Part shown: positions 8,524 to 18,354 of the stretch, in pieces | Layout: each line of letters opens with the position of its first letter | Numbering within the stretch: the first letter of the stretch is position 1 | Assembly: GCF_904848585.1 (NCBI RefSeq) | Contig: NZ_CAJHCR010000003.1 | Coordinates: 62,001 to 126,000 of the forward strand | Origin: Paraburkholderia kirstenboschensis | GTDB taxonomy: Bacteria > Pseudomonadota > Gammaproteobacteria > Burkholderiales > Burkholderiaceae | Direction of reading: 5' to 3' | DNA length: 64,000 nucleotides | The notes under the pieces: model-generated | What the model was told of the DNA's origin: nothing | The model's database searches: none | Seen by the model: the letters and a program-made list of their open reading frames with translations, nothing else | Made by a program: the position numbers and the translations under genes

Positions 8524-9522
8524 GTGACGACTTCCACCGATTTTCTCAGGTCGTACATTGATGCGCACCGGACCAGTCCAAAAGTGGCAACACGGAAAGC
8601 AGCAAAGCACATTGGGCTTTTAGTGTCTCAGGAATGCTCCATGGCGACTGCTGGATCGATCGGCGACGCATTCCGTCTGGCGAACGAATTGTCAGAGGAC
8701 ACAGCACCCGGCTCTCCCTATTCCCTTTCAGTGCTTTCTGAAAGCGGAGGGCTTGTGACCAGCTCCTCTGGCATATCGATCTGGACCCAAAGTATCGAGC
8801 GCCATCGGCTCGGCGAATTCCACGCGTTGTTCGTCGCCTGTCGCGACGCGGCGAGGGCATTGGAGTCCAACGACCGTCTGCTCTCCTGGATAGCCCGTCA
8901 AGGTTCTATTGCATCGTTCGATATCCAGCAAGGCGCGAACATGGTCGTCATTTGCAAGGATCCGATGCATTCCACAGTGCCGATCTTCGTATTCGACGAT
9001 GCTCCGACTACAACGCGGACCAGCAGTGCAACGCCGACAGATCTCGCCCTTGCGCAAATCGAACGCGACCTCAGTACGGAGATTGCCCGAAAGATTGCCG
9101 ACATGCTGCAAACGACCTACGTCGAGTCAGACAAATTCGAACTGGACGATGCGAGCATTACCACGACAACGGAGAAGATTCGCGAATCTGCCCGCTGGAT
9201 CAAGGAGAACTACAGCAATCCTATCTCCGTTGCAAAGGCCGCGGAATGTGCGGCGATGAGCAAACGCAACTATCAGCGCCGCTTCAAGTTCGAGTTCGGC
9301 ATGACTCCGCTCGAATACCTTCTGCGCACCCGTTTCGAAGTTGTTCGCGCAATGCTGCGCAACACCGATCTACCTGTAGACAAGATTGCGCGGCGATGTG
9401 GAATGGGTGACGGCAATCGCCTCGGCCGCCTTTTCAAGGAACGCTACGGCATGTCGCCCACGCAATTCCGCGCGCAGCAGCGTCTGGAAGTGGCAGAACG
9501 ATGCGTCGCGATCGACGATTGA
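8524..9522 (+). CDS. GlxA-family transcriptional regulator (DJ-1/PfpI-like domain plus AraC HTH)
   Basis: This 332-residue protein has a divergent N-terminal DJ-1/PfpI-like fold (IGLLVSQECSMATAGSIGDA near residue 29). It ends in a two-helix AraC DNA-binding domain (SVAKAAECAAMSKRNYQRRF, then PVDKIARRCGMGDGNRLGRL). It starts with GTG at 8524 behind GGAGAACTAAGC. It is transcribed divergently from the exopolysaccharide operon across a long leader, and the next gene on its strand is an ATP-grasp protein often linked to surface polysaccharides. Control of the wzc operon is therefore a reasonable inference. The effector is unknown. Confidence 0.82.
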   Translation: MTTSTDFLRSYIDAHRTSPKVATRKAAKHIGLLVSQECSMATAGSIGDAFRLANELSEDTAPGSPYSLSVLSESGGLVTSSSGISIWTQSIERHRLGEFHALFVACRDAARALESNDRLLSWIARQGSIASFDIQQGANMVVICKDPMHSTVPIFVFDDAPTTTRTSSATPTDLALAQIERDLSTEIARKIADMLQTTYVESDKFELDDASITTTTEKIRESARWIKENYSNPISVAKAAECAAMSKRNYQRRFKFEFGMTPLEYLLRTRFEVVRAMLRNTDLPVDKIARRCGMGDGNRLGRLFKERYGMSPTQFRAQQRLEVAERCVAIDD

Positions 9523-9614
9523 CGGGCCGGCATCAACATAGCCGGGCTGCGCGCGATTGAGAGTCCGCGCCGCCCGGCTGCGCGCGCGAATCAAGCGCCG
9601 CCAGGCTATCAGAT

Positions 9615-10652
9615 ATGGAACAGATAATGACAACCACCAAATCTGCGCAGTTCTCCAATGAAACCAGTGCGTCTACCCTGCGGGGCAGGGAAACCGACAT
9701 GTCGGAAGACGATGTACCCGACGACTGGCCGCTCTCGCACGACGCCAGCAAGCCAGCGCAGCCGAAACGCAGACAGTCGAACGTCAGAAGGCTCAAAGAA
9801 GCGGCGAAATCGATGCTGCCGGCACCATTGTTCCTTAGCCTGTTGCATCACAAGGAAATTGGCCGCTACCCGAATCTGCGTCGGCCCACGACCTTCAACG
9901 AAAAAATCCTGCAAAAGAACTTGCGGCCCGACCCGTGGTTCGTCGAATTGACCGACAAGCTCACGGTCCGCGAGTATGTCGCGAAAAAGCTAGGCGAAAA
10001 GCACGTGATACCGCTGCTGGCCGTCCCGGACGCCTTCACAAAAGAAGTGTTCGATGCTCTGCCGGATGCGTTCGTGATGAAGGCAAACCACGGCAGCAGC
10101 TATGTAGAGGTAGTCAAAAGCAAATCGGCAACCTCATTCCAGCGGTTGCGGGATCTGGCAAACTACTGGCTGTCGCTCGACTTCTACAAGATTGCTCGCG
10201 AAAGACACTACCGCAAGATCAAGCCGCGTATCTTCTTCGAACATCTGCTGCTCGACAGCAGCGGCAACATTCCCGCCGACTATAAACTGCACTGCTTCGG
10301 CGGGCGTAACGGCCGCCCCATCATCTACATCCTGGTGATTTCCGACAGATTCGGCGAAAACACAAGAGGTGATGTGTACGACGTCGAGTGGAACCATCTC
10401 GACATAGCAATCGGGTATTACAAGCGCAGTCCGGTCCCGGCGCCGCGCCCCAAGAACCTCGATGCCATTCTGCGCGCGGCCACGAAGCTCTGCGAGGACT
10501 TCGACTATGTTCGCGTGGACCTGTATGCCCCGGATAACCATGTGTACTTCGGTGAACTGACGTTTACGCCTGGAGCAGGTGTTTTGCCTTTCACGCCGGA
10601 TAGTATCGATTACGACTGGGGAAGATTAGTGCCAGACACATTCTGCCGCTGA
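9615..10652 (+). CDS. TupA-like ATP-grasp family protein
   Basis: After about 60 disordered residues, the 345-residue protein carries the TupA-like signature RPTTFNEKILQKNL followed by LTDKLTVREYVAKKLGEKHV and VMKANHGSSY (ATP-grasp core). FDYVRVDLYAPDNHVYFGEL near the C-terminus supplies the metal and ATP-binding acidic residues. Relatives ligate amino acids or modify cell-surface polymers such as teichuronopeptide; in proteobacteria they occur in polysaccharide clusters. Substrates are unknown here. An internal ATG at 9627 (MTTTKSAQ) may be the true start. A strong hairpin follows the gene. Confidence 0.8.
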   Translation: MEQIMTTTKSAQFSNETSASTLRGRETDMSEDDVPDDWPLSHDASKPAQPKRRQSNVRRLKEAAKSMLPAPLFLSLLHHKEIGRYPNLRRPTTFNEKILQKNLRPDPWFVELTDKLTVREYVAKKLGEKHVIPLLAVPDAFTKEVFDALPDAFVMKANHGSSYVEVVKSKSATSFQRLRDLANYWLSLDFYKIARERHYRKIKPRIFFEHLLLDSSGNIPADYKLHCFGGRNGRPIIYILVISDRFGENTRGDVYDVEWNHLDIAIGYYKRSPVPAPRPKNLDAILRAATKLCEDFDYVRVDLYAPDNHVYFGELTFTPGAGVLPFTPDSIDYDWGRLVPDTFCR

Positions 10653-10708
10653 TATCAGACACACAACGCCTGTCGCAGCATGTACGAATAGATGCCGATG
10701 CAACGAAA

Positions 10709-10754
10709 AATGAACCCGGTCCCATCCTGCAAGGCAGGCGGGACCGGGTTCATT
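10709..10754. terminator. Strong bidirectional hairpin between convergent genes
   Basis: AATGAACCCGGTCCC at 10709-10723 pairs perfectly with 10740-10754. The 16-base loop itself contains CCTGC/GCAGG. It is flanked by an A-run on the left (10706-10710) that would give a U-run for leftward transcripts. It lies between the ATP-grasp gene (+) and the lipoprotein glycosidase (-), as expected of a shared terminator. Confidence 0.75.
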
Positions 10755-10775
10755 GACTGATAAGCGGCAACTCGC

Positions 10776-12098
10776 TCAGGTGTCGGCGTGGCTCGACGTG
10801 AAGCTGGTAAATGCGTTGTACGGCGCATCCACCGGTTTGCCGTTGATCATGATGCCGTAGGTGTTGTTGCCGCTATCCAGCACGTAGTACATGACCGACT
10901 GAAGGTTATGGGTCTTTCGTGCCCCGTAGAATGCCGCAAGCCTGTCCGAGATGTAATTCCCGCGGTAGCTCTCCGATTGATCAGGGCCCGCGTTCCATTC
11001 GGTGACAATAAGCGGTACGCCATAGCGGGCCTTGCAGTACGTTGGCAGGTCGAAGCCCGGACCTGAACCGTCGGTCCCAATGTTGAACAGGTCACCATAC
11101 GCTTCGTAATTGTGCCAGGTCGTAATGTCCCAGCGCACCTGCGGATGGCCGCCGCTGCCGTCCGGTTGCCTGCCGTCCCACAGCGCGTCGGACGCACCTA
11201 CGTCTGCAACGCAAAAATTGATGCCGCACTTCGCGGACGACTGTACCGACTTCACACCGTCGATCATTCCGCGCATGACGCCGCGCATGATAGGCCAGTT
11301 TGTATTGTTGAAGTCGCTCACCTTTGAGCCCGCGGCCGTGAAGTCCACCACAGTCGCGTCCTGGCGCGTCAATTCGTTGCCGCATTCGTAGATCGTCACG
11401 CCGTAGGGCGCCAACGCATTGGCGACGGTCGCGCCGACCGAGCGCCCACGGTTATAGGCGGTCGACTCGCTGGCCATCACAGCGCCGCTCGCGTCATATA
11501 CGCCCTGATCGATCAACACCAGCAGTGTGAGCCCGGCCGATTGGAATGCCTGCGCGAGCTTCACCACAGCGTTCAATTGCTTCGGATCGTCCGTCGCGCC
11601 GACGCGGTAGCTCGTGCAATTCATGCCCTTCAGAATCGACACGACCTTCTCGGGCGTGTACGTATAGTCGAAATGCCCGTTGATGCCGTAGAAGCTTCCC
11701 GGAACAGAAGCAACGTCGATACGTGGATCGCCACAGGGGAGCCATTGCTCGGCAACCTCCGCGTTCACATAAAACTGGCCACCGGTGCCGCGAGCCCAGA
11801 TCTTGCCGCCATACCAGAGCACGAGCGACACGTCGTATGTATTGCCGACGGTAGAGCCGTTCCTGTAAATCACGCCGTTGACGAGCGTCCAGACATCGCC
11901 GGCGCTGTCAGTGATCGAAGCGGCCGAGGGCATGACGGTGCCGTTCGCGGATGCAGCTGCAGCTTTCGCCGTTGGGCTCGCGGAAGCCTTGGCTGCCGGG
12001 CTCGCGCCGCCGTCTTCACCGCCGCCACCACAGGCGCTCAAAAGATAGCTGCCGGCAAGGGCCGTCAGGCCACCAAGAAATTGTCGTCGTTTTAACAT
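10776..12098 (-). CDS. Secreted glycosidase-like lipoprotein (clan-A barrel) with one N-terminal LWYGG module
   Basis: The lipoprotein signal MLKRRQFLGGLTALAGSYLL ends in a LSAC lipobox with a following glycine run. A roughly 65-residue module follows (VWTLVNGVIYRN, VLWYGGKIW, GGQFYV, WLPCGDPRI). Then comes a TIM-barrel glycosidase-like domain beginning at YGINGHFDYTY. It has YECGNELTR (candidate acid/base Glu) and PLIVTEWNAGP (candidate nucleophile Glu). ATG at 12098 is preferred to the GTG at 12113 because it starts the signal peptide. A paralogue with two modules lies at 28940-30634. It is likely exported to an envelope membrane to act on a polysaccharide; substrate and exact GH family are not assignable from sequence alone. 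Confidence 0.75.
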   Translation of the reverse strand: MLKRRQFLGGLTALAGSYLLSACGGGGEDGGASPAAKASASPTAKAAAASANGTVMPSAASITDSAGDVWTLVNGVIYRNGSTVGNTYDVSLVLWYGGKIWARGTGGQFYVNAEVAEQWLPCGDPRIDVASVPGSFYGINGHFDYTYTPEKVVSILKGMNCTSYRVGATDDPKQLNAVVKLAQAFQSAGLTLLVLIDQGVYDASGAVMASESTAYNRGRSVGATVANALAPYGVTIYECGNELTRQDATVVDFTAAGSKVSDFNNTNWPIMRGVMRGMIDGVKSVQSSAKCGINFCVADVGASDALWDGRQPDGSGGHPQVRWDITTWHNYEAYGDLFNIGTDGSGPGFDLPTYCKARYGVPLIVTEWNAGPDQSESYRGNYISDRLAAFYGARKTHNLQSVMYYVLDSGNNTYGIMINGKPVDAPYNAFTSFTSSHADT

Positions 12099-13085
12099 GT
12101 GCGTTTTTCCCACTGTCGAGAAAGTCTCGATAAAAAAGCCAAAAATGAGTTTTTGAAGTTCGGTAGAACTGTGGTTTTAAACAGCTCTTATTAATTCGTT
12201 ATGCTTAATGATCCAAAATGGCATGTTGCATCGTCAGCACCTGCAGTAAGTGCAGTCACATTGCCGGAGACAACGTGGATTGAATCGCCTGGCTTGCAGA
12301 CAAAGCTGCGCCTATCGCAATGCGCTCGACGCCGCGATACTTGATGGACCAACTGGAGCAAACCTTACGGCACCATCCGCCGCTGGATCACGTGGCATTG
12401 TCGCGCAAACGTTTAACCCGGAGCGTGCAAGCGACTGCACCGCTCGGAAAGTTGTTCGCTTCCATGCCGCGACAGGGGTAAATCGTACCCGCTTACGCAG
12501 GGTAGGTCACATGGAAATTAGTCCTTTCCGGCCAAAAAGCAGGATCCTTTCCGAGAACTTCGCATTTCGCAAAAATTCCTGCTTTCTGATGATGATCGGA
12601 AGATTAGATGGATAGCACGCCCAGGCATTTGACCCCGTAAGAACATTTTGTTTTAGACCGGCTTTGCAGTAATTATTTCACTTCTTGCCTTTTTGTCATC
12701 GTCGAACGGGAAATATCTTCTTAAATCAGATGATTACATACTTAACAACCGCGGACATCGCATTGCCGACGGATGGAAATTTCCTCATTCAATTGTCCTA
12801 AGAAAATTCCTTTCTCGTGGTTTACGCTATTCGTCCCAAGCTTTTCGGCACCCGGCCGGGCGGCGGCAGAGGCCGCCGTTTTCCCAAGTTCTGCGGGCGC
12901 GAACGCCGGTACTCAACGGGGCGAGTTACCGTGCCCCCATTGAGCAAGTGTCAGCCTCGCCGAAATAACTGCGATATTCACTAACCGCGCTCGGGTTTCA
13001 AATTCACGGTAGTAAAAATTCGATCGAGTCTATTGCTCAATCTGTCCGTCTTTAATCAGACTTACTGAAACCGCGCGAAATCAAA
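12099..13085. other. Intergenic region without convincing genes
   Basis: Nearly 1 kb of comparatively AT-rich DNA. It should contain the promoter for the lipoprotein glycosidase and, at its right end, the 3' side of the MmyB-type regulator. A short GC hairpin followed by TTTT (12861-12884) could be a weak rightward terminator. The reading frames here encode no recognisable protein and lack ribosome-binding sites. Confidence 0.5.
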
Positions 13086-13925
13086 TCATGACGATCCCTG
13101 CCCTCGCGACTTGACGAGTTCGCCGACCTTCCGCGCATCGTCCGGCGTAAGCGGCGTGTAGACCACCATGCCGAGGTCGGGCCGCCCAGCGACGGCAAAC
13201 GCCGAGTATTCGAATCCGATCGGCCCCGCTATCGGATGCCGCAAATGCTTGACGCCCCCGCCGTGGCTGCGCACGTCGTTGTCGCGCCAGATAGCTTCGA
13301 AGTCGGGACTCAGGCGGCACAGTTCGTCAACCATCGCTGCCACTCTGGAAGCAGCGCCCGCGCGCGCGGCATCGGCCCGAAACGCGGCCACGACGAAGCG
13401 TGCAACGCTTTCCCAATCGGACTGCGCGGCGCGCACCCGCGGGTTGCAAAAAATCAGGCGAAGTATGTTGCGCTGTTCCGGCGGCAATCTGCCGTAGTCG
13501 GTCAGCATGGCAGCGGCAGCACGATTCCACGCGACTACGTCCCACGTGGCGGTCCTGATAATGGCTGGACTGAACTCCAACGAGTCGAGCACGCGCTGCA
13601 GCCTGGGCGTGACGCCTTCCGTATTCCGATAGCGGATTTCGGGCGGGCGACCCAACGCGAGCAGAAACAGATGCTCGCGCTCGACATCGGTGAGCAGCAA
13701 CGCGCGCGCGATCCGCTCCAGCACATTGGCCGAAGGCGCGACGCCTCTGCCCTGCTCCAGCCACGTGTACCACGTTGCACTCACATTGGCGCGCTGGGCG
13801 ACCTCCTCGCGGCGCAAGCCAGGCGTTCGCCGGCGCGTAGTCGAAAGGCCGAGTGCGGCCGGATCGAGTTTCGTGCGCCGATCTTTGAGGTAGGCACCAA
13901 GCGGATTATCGTTCGCGACCGGCAT
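13086..13925 (-). CDS. XRE-family regulator with MmyB-like ligand-binding domain
   Basis: The N-terminal HTH contains [20 protein letters not shown] and [10 protein letters not shown], the hallmark of the MmyB-type XRE family. From about residue 105, a PAS-like ligand domain is present ([14 protein letters not shown], then [20 protein letters not shown] and [12 protein letters not shown]). The length of 279 residues matches the family. It is divergent from the SDR gene with about 100 bp between starts, the classic arrangement in which this regulator type controls an adjacent oxidoreductase. Ligand unknown. Confidence 0.9.
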   Translation of the reverse strand: MPVANDNPLGAYLKDRRTKLDPAALGLSTTRRRTPGLRREEVAQRANVSATWYTWLEQGRGVAPSANVLERIARALLLTDVEREHLFLLALGRPPEIRYRNTEGVTPRLQRVLDSLEFSPAIIRTATWDVVAWNRAAAAMLTDYGRLPPEQRNILRLIFCNPRVRAAQSDWESVARFVVAAFRADAARAGAASRVAAMVDELCRLSPDFEAIWRDNDVRSHGGGVKHLRHPIAGPIGFEYSAFAVAGRPDLGMVVYTPLTPDDARKVGELVKSRGQGSS

Positions 13926-14027
13926 GCTGATCCTGTTAGTCTGTATACCCGTGTAACGTCACTACTTTTCGCCGGGCGATTATGCGCCGAAAGTGGCATC
14001 CGTTCATTGTCGATATGGAGGATTCCC

Positions 14028-14918
14028 ATGCGTGTTTTCGTTACCGGCGCGACAGGCTTTGTCGGCTCGGCAGTGGTGCAGGAACTGCTCGGGGCGGGCC
14101 ACACCGTACTTGGACTCGCTCGCTCGGACGCCGCCGCGGCGGCGCTCAGCGCGGCAGGAGCAGACGTTCACCGCGGTTCGCTAGAGGACCTCGACACTCT
14201 GCGCAGCGCCGCGGCAGTCGCGGACGGCGTGATCCATACCGGCTTCAATCACGACTTCTCGCGATTCGCGGAGAACTGCGAAATGGACCGCCGCGCCATC
14301 GAAGTGCTCGGCGTAGCGCTCGAGGGCTCGAGCCGTCTGCTCCTCGTGACCTCGGGACTCGCCATGATAAGCAGTCGCCTCGCGACTGAGAACGATCCGC
14401 CCATTCCCACTTCCGCCGCCTATCCCCGCGCCTCCGAAGCAATGGCGGCCTCGCTCGCGGCACGCGGCGTGTGCGCGTCGGTGGTGCGACTGCCTCCTTC
14501 GGTGCATGGCGATGGCGATCACGGCTTCGTGCCGCGCCTCGCGGACTTCGCGCGAGAGAAAGGCATGTCGGCGTATATAGGTGCGGGGCTCAACCGATGG
14601 CCCGCCGTTCATCGGCTGGATGCAGCGCGGGTGTTCCGGCTGGTGCTGGAAAAAGGCACTGCCGGTGCCCGCTATCACGCAGTCGCCGATGAAGGCGTGC
14701 CGTTCAAAGACATTGCAGAAGTAATAGGCCGGCGCCTGAACGTGCCGGTCGCGAGCACGCGTCAGGAAGAAGCAGACAGCCACTTTGGATGGTTCGCGAG
14801 GTTCGCGCAAATGGATGTGCCAGCAACCAGTCATCAAACGCGGCAACTACTTGGCTGGGAGCCGACACGGCCTGGGTTGCTTGCCGATATAGATCGCGCG
14901 GAATATTTCGCAAAGTAA
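14028..14918 (+). CDS. NAD(P)-dependent SDR/epimerase family oxidoreductase
   Basis: The ATG at 14028 follows GGAGGATTCCC. The 296-residue protein opens with [20 protein letters not shown], the GxxGxxG dinucleotide loop of extended/atypical SDRs. [18 protein letters not shown] and a C-terminal substrate domain (VGSAV... to [14 protein letters not shown]) follow. The family reduces or epimerises small carbonyl or sugar substrates. It is paired with the divergent MmyB-type regulator, which is likely its controller. The reading frame is open far upstream, but only this start yields the nucleotide-binding fold at the N-terminus. Confidence 0.88.
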   Translation: MRVFVTGATGFVGSAVVQELLGAGHTVLGLARSDAAAAALSAAGADVHRGSLEDLDTLRSAAAVADGVIHTGFNHDFSRFAENCEMDRRAIEVLGVALEGSSRLLLVTSGLAMISSRLATENDPPIPTSAAYPRASEAMAASLAARGVCASVVRLPPSVHGDGDHGFVPRLADFAREKGMSAYIGAGLNRWPAVHRLDAARVFRLVLEKGTAGARYHAVADEGVPFKDIAEVIGRRLNVPVASTRQEEADSHFGWFARFAQMDVPATSHQTRQLLGWEPTRPGLLADIDRAEYFAK

Positions 14919-15059
14919 GACCGTGCGGCGCGGCGTCTTACGACACAGGCGACAGCGGCCGGTCAACGCATTGCAACGGCAGACGAGCACTACGCGATGG
15001 CTGCGTTACGTGCGTCAGCACACATAGGGGGCCATCACGCAGCGGTAGTGTTGAGCGCC

Positions 15060-15334
15060 GCGACGGTCTCGCGGCGCAACTGTGGGCCACACGCGCATTC
15101 TTCGACGACCGCCTCGCATTGTCGGCCGGCGTTGGCCCGTACGTCGCGATCAGGCAGACCGACAATCTTCCGCAAGATCGTACGGGCGACGGTCGTGTAT
15201 CAGCGCTTTTCGCCGTATCGGCGAGCTATCGCTTCGGTTCACCCTGGCTCGCCCGCGTCACCTGGAACCGCGTGGTGACGCGTTACGACCGCGATACGGA
15301 TCTGATCGAAGGTGGCATCGGCGTGCGGTTTTGA
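15060..15334 (+). pseudogene. 3' remnant of an outer-membrane beta-barrel protein
   Basis: The frame ending at 15334 encodes about 90 residues of alternating beta-strand sequence. It includes AAQLWATRAFFDDRLALSAG and GPYVAIRQTDN, then SASYRFGSPWLARVTWNRVV, and ends in the typical barrel terminus EGGIGVRF. No start or signal peptide precedes it. Upstream the frame runs into noncoding-looking sequence and the SDR gene, so only the last strands remain. It resembles barrels of the lipid-A-deacylase or related small-barrel type, but the family cannot be fixed. Confidence 0.6.
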
Positions 15335-15399
15335 GGGCTTTGTACGAAGCAGCCAGCGAAGCGAAACCGCTTCATACATCGACGAGCAAGCCCTATGGT

Positions 15400-15732
15400 C
15401 TACCGCGACATCATGTTCATACTCACGTTATGCATGACCCACACGGTGCCGCCGATCAGGAACAACGCGGCTAACGCCGTATAACCAAGCGCCATGACGT
15501 TCCAGCGTTGTCCGGCCGACATGTCGATGTGCAGGAAAAACACCAGATGCACGACAATCTGCACGAAGGCAAGAACCGATAGCGCGATCATTGCCGTTTG
15601 CGCCGGGAAGGCGCCGCGCATTACAAGCCCGAATGCAGCGGCGGTCAACACGACCGAAAGCAGGAACCCGCCAACATAGCCGCGCATGCTGCCGTGGCTC
15701 TGCTGCGCCGAAACTGATTGCATGTGAGCCAT
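15400..15732 (-). CDS. cyoD: Cytochrome bo3 ubiquinol oxidase subunit IV
   Basis: A 110-residue protein with three membrane helices (SMRGYVGGFLLSVVLTAAAF, then AMIALSVLAFVQIVVHLVFF, then ALGYTALAALFLIGGTVWV). The LHIDMS segment between helices two and three is characteristic of CyoD. It helps assemble the oxidase and stabilises CuB. It is the last gene of cyoABCD, directly abutting cyoC. No cyoE (haem O synthase) follows; a barrel remnant lies downstream instead. Confidence 0.95.
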   Translation of the reverse strand: MAHMQSVSAQQSHGSMRGYVGGFLLSVVLTAAAFGLVMRGAFPAQTAMIALSVLAFVQIVVHLVFFLHIDMSAGQRWNVMALGYTALAALFLIGGTVWVMHNVSMNMMSR

Positions 15733-16341
15733 TTACAGCACGCTCCCCAAGTAGACAAAGGAAAAGACGCAGATCCACACGATGTCGAGGAAATGCCAGA
15801 AAAGACTTAGACACGTGAGACGCGTGAGCTGGCGTCCCGACATTTCCGGACTCCGCGCGATCTGCACGGCCAGCACCACCATCCACACGAGGCCAACCGT
15901 GACGTGCAGTCCATGCGTGCCGACCAGCGTGAAGAACGACGACAGGAACGCACTGCGGGAAGGTCCAGCGCCCTCGGCAATCAGGTGCGAAAACTCGCGC
16001 ATTTCCAGAAAGAGAAACGCAAGACCGAGCACGAAGGTCACAGCAAGCCAACCCAGGACAGCGGCGGACTTGCCGCGCCGGGCGCCAAGCATTGCGAAGC
16101 CGTAGGTGATGCTGCTCAACAGCAGCGCGGCAGTCTCTACCGCGACCCCGCCAATGTCGAACAGATCCTTGCCCGACGGACCGCCCGCGAATTGATGCGA
16201 CATGACCGCGAACACGGCGAATAGCGATGCGAACAGCACGCAGTCGGTCATCAGATACAGCCAGAAGCCGAACACCGTATCTGACGAACCGTGGTTATCG
16301 TGTGCGCCGTAGTGCGCCACGGAGATTGTTTTCTGCGACAT
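15733..16341 (-). CDS. cyoC: Cytochrome bo3 ubiquinol oxidase subunit III
   Basis: This 202-residue, five-helix protein contains FGFWLYLMTDCVLFASLFAV near the start and STIT-type helix ends. GTHGLHVTVGLVWM supplies the conserved His segment of subunit III, and FWHFLDIVWICVF is the C-terminal signature. It supports proton uptake and stability of the catalytic subunit in the inner membrane. It abuts cyoD and is separated from cyoB by three bases, so it is translated from a single cyo transcript. Confidence 0.96.
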   Translation of the reverse strand: MSQKTISVAHYGAHDNHGSSDTVFGFWLYLMTDCVLFASLFAVFAVMSHQFAGGPSGKDLFDIGGVAVETAALLLSSITYGFAMLGARRGKSAAVLGWLAVTFVLGLAFLFLEMREFSHLIAEGAGPSRSAFLSSFFTLVGTHGLHVTVGLVWMVVLAVQIARSPEMSGRQLTRLTCLSLFWHFLDIVWICVFSFVYLGSVL

Positions 16342-16344
16342 CGA

Positions 16345-18351
16345 TCAGGCCTCCACAGCTTCGAATTCGCGGCTTGGCACCGCAGCGGCCGTAGGGCCAC
16401 GCTTACTTTCGATCTCCCGCACGGTATCGGCGGAGATGTAATAGCCGTCGTTGTCGCCGAAGCTGCGTGCGATCAGCGTGGCCACGATAGCCAGCAGTGC
16501 CGCGACAGCGAGCCACGTAATGTGCCAGACGCCGGCGAATCCAAGCACGAGACTAGACAGGCCGATGAGCAACCCCGCACTGGTATTGGACGGCATGTGA
16601 ATGTCCTGATACGCCGTGGCTTTCGCGAGACCGTTTGTCGTCTCCTTCATGTGGGCATATGCGTCGAGCTCGTGCACTGTCGGAATGACGGCGAAGTTAT
16701 AGACCGGCGGCGGCGACGCTGTCGCCCATTCGAGAGTACGGCCGTCCCAAGGGTCGCCCGTTACATCGCGGTACTCGGGTTTGTTGCGGTTTGCCACGCT
16801 GACCCACACTTGCGCGACCTGGAAGACGACGCCGACCGCGATCAGCGCCACACCGCATGCCGCCGCAATCATCCACGGATGCCACGCCGGATTGTCGTAG
16901 TGGTTCAGGCGTCGCGTCATACCCATGAAGCCCAGCACGTAGAGCGGCATGAACGAAGCGTAGAACCCCACGAACCAGCACCAGAACGCGCACTTGCCGA
17001 GCTTCTCGTTCAGCTTGAAACCGAATGCTTTCGGGAACCAGTAGTGGAACCCTGCGAGATAGCCGAACACCACGCCACCAATGATCGCGTTGTGAAAGTG
17101 TGCGATCAGAAAGAGGCTGTTATGCAGCACGAAGTCCGCGCCGGGAATCGCCATCATCACGCCCGTCATGCCGCCGATCGTGAACGTGATCATGAAGCCG
17201 ATCGTCCACAACACTGGCGCGGAAAACTCGAGGCGCCCGCGGTAGATCGTGAACAGCCAGTTGAATATCTTCACGCCGGTCGGAATGGCAATGACCATTG
17301 TCATAATGCCGAAGAAGGCATTGACGTCCGCACCCGAGCCCATCGTGAAGAAGTGATGCAGCCAGACGAGAAACGCGAGCACCATGATTGCGCACGTTGC
17401 ATAGACCATGGTCCGGTAGCCGAACAGCGGCTTCTTCGAGAAGGTCGCAATGACTTCCGAATAGATGCCGAATGCGGGCAACACCAGAATGTAGACCTCG
17501 GGGTGGCCCCATGCCCAGATCAGGTTCAGGTACAGCATCGCATTGCCGCCTGCTTCGTTCGTGAAGAAGTGCATGCCCATGTAGCGATCGAGCCCGAGCA
17601 GCGCCAACGCCACCGTAAGGATCGGGAACGTGGCCATGATCAGCACGTTCGAACAGAGCGCCGTCCACGTAAAGACCGGCATTTTCATCAGCGTCATGCC
17701 GGGCGCGCGCATCCGCACGATCGTCACGAAGAAGTTGATGGCCGTAATCAGTGTGCCGACGCCTGACAGCTGCAGACTCCATATGTAGTAGTCCACCCCG
17801 ACGCCCGGACTGAATTTCAATTCCGACAACGGCGGATAGGCGAGCCAGCCGACCTGTGCGAATTCCCCGATCACGAGCGACAGATTCATCAGGATCGCGC
17901 TAATCGCCGTCATCCAGAAACTGAGCGAATTGAGGAATGGAAACGCGACGTCGCGCGCTCCGATCTGCAGCGGCACCACCAGATTGAACAGGCCGACCAT
18001 TAGCGCCATTGCCATGAAAAAGATCATGATGACGCCGTGAGCCGTGAAGATCTGATCGTAATGGTGAGGTGGAAGATAGCCAGGCGAGTGATACGCGAGC
18101 GCAAGCTGAAGGCGCATCATGACCGCGTCGACGAAGCCGCGCACAAGCATCAGCACCGCGACGACGATATACATGACGCCGATCTTCTTGTGATCGACGC
18201 TCGTCAGCCACTCGTGCCATAGCCATTTCCATCTATGGAGCCGGGTCAGTGTCGCCACCACGGCGAGCACCATGACGATCATGAGTGCGCCCGCCCCCAT
18301 GATGATGGGTTGATCGAACGGAATCGCGGAGAGTGTCAGATTTCCGAGCAT
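16345..18351 (-). CDS. cyoB: Cytochrome bo3 ubiquinol oxidase subunit I
   Basis: This 668-residue haem-copper oxidase subunit has about 15 helices. Visible ligands include [10 protein letters not shown] (CuB His and cross-linked Tyr), WLHHFFTMG (CuB His pair) and [12 protein letters not shown] (haem His). It oxidises ubiquinol and reduces oxygen to water while pumping protons. It lies between cyoA (three-base gap) and cyoC. The opposite strand holds a 491-codon open frame rich in His and Arg, which is a composition shadow. Confidence 0.97.
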   Translation of the reverse strand: MLGNLTLSAIPFDQPIIMGAGALMIVMVLAVVATLTRLHRWKWLWHEWLTSVDHKKIGVMYIVVAVLMLVRGFVDAVMMRLQLALAYHSPGYLPPHHYDQIFTAHGVIMIFFMAMALMVGLFNLVVPLQIGARDVAFPFLNSLSFWMTAISAILMNLSLVIGEFAQVGWLAYPPLSELKFSPGVGVDYYIWSLQLSGVGTLITAINFFVTIVRMRAPGMTLMKMPVFTWTALCSNVLIMATFPILTVALALLGLDRYMGMHFFTNEAGGNAMLYLNLIWAWGHPEVYILVLPAFGIYSEVIATFSKKPLFGYRTMVYATCAIMVLAFLVWLHHFFTMGSGADVNAFFGIMTMVIAIPTGVKIFNWLFTIYRGRLEFSAPVLWTIGFMITFTIGGMTGVMMAIPGADFVLHNSLFLIAHFHNAIIGGVVFGYLAGFHYWFPKAFGFKLNEKLGKCAFWCWFVGFYASFMPLYVLGFMGMTRRLNHYDNPAWHPWMIAAACGVALIAVGVVFQVAQVWVSVANRNKPEYRDVTGDPWDGRTLEWATASPPPVYNFAVIPTVHELDAYAHMKETTNGLAKATAYQDIHMPSNTSAGLLIGLSSLVLGFAGVWHITWLAVAALLAIVATLIARSFGDNDGYYISADTVREIESKRGPTAAAVPSREFEAVEA

Positions 18352-18354
18352 ATG

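Noticed and set aside
12250..12968. Two short frames in the intergenic region before the MmyB-type regulator
   Set aside because: No family resemblance, odd amino-acid composition and no start signals.
14789..15334. A 181-residue gene ending in the barrel remnant
   Set aside because: Its first half overlaps the SDR gene and is not barrel-like; only the C-terminal 90 residues look real, so it is listed as a remnant.
16291..17766. Long open frame (491 codons) antisense to cyoB
   Set aside because: It is His/Arg-rich, lacks a ribosome-binding site and lies opposite a clearly functional cyoB; a composition shadow.
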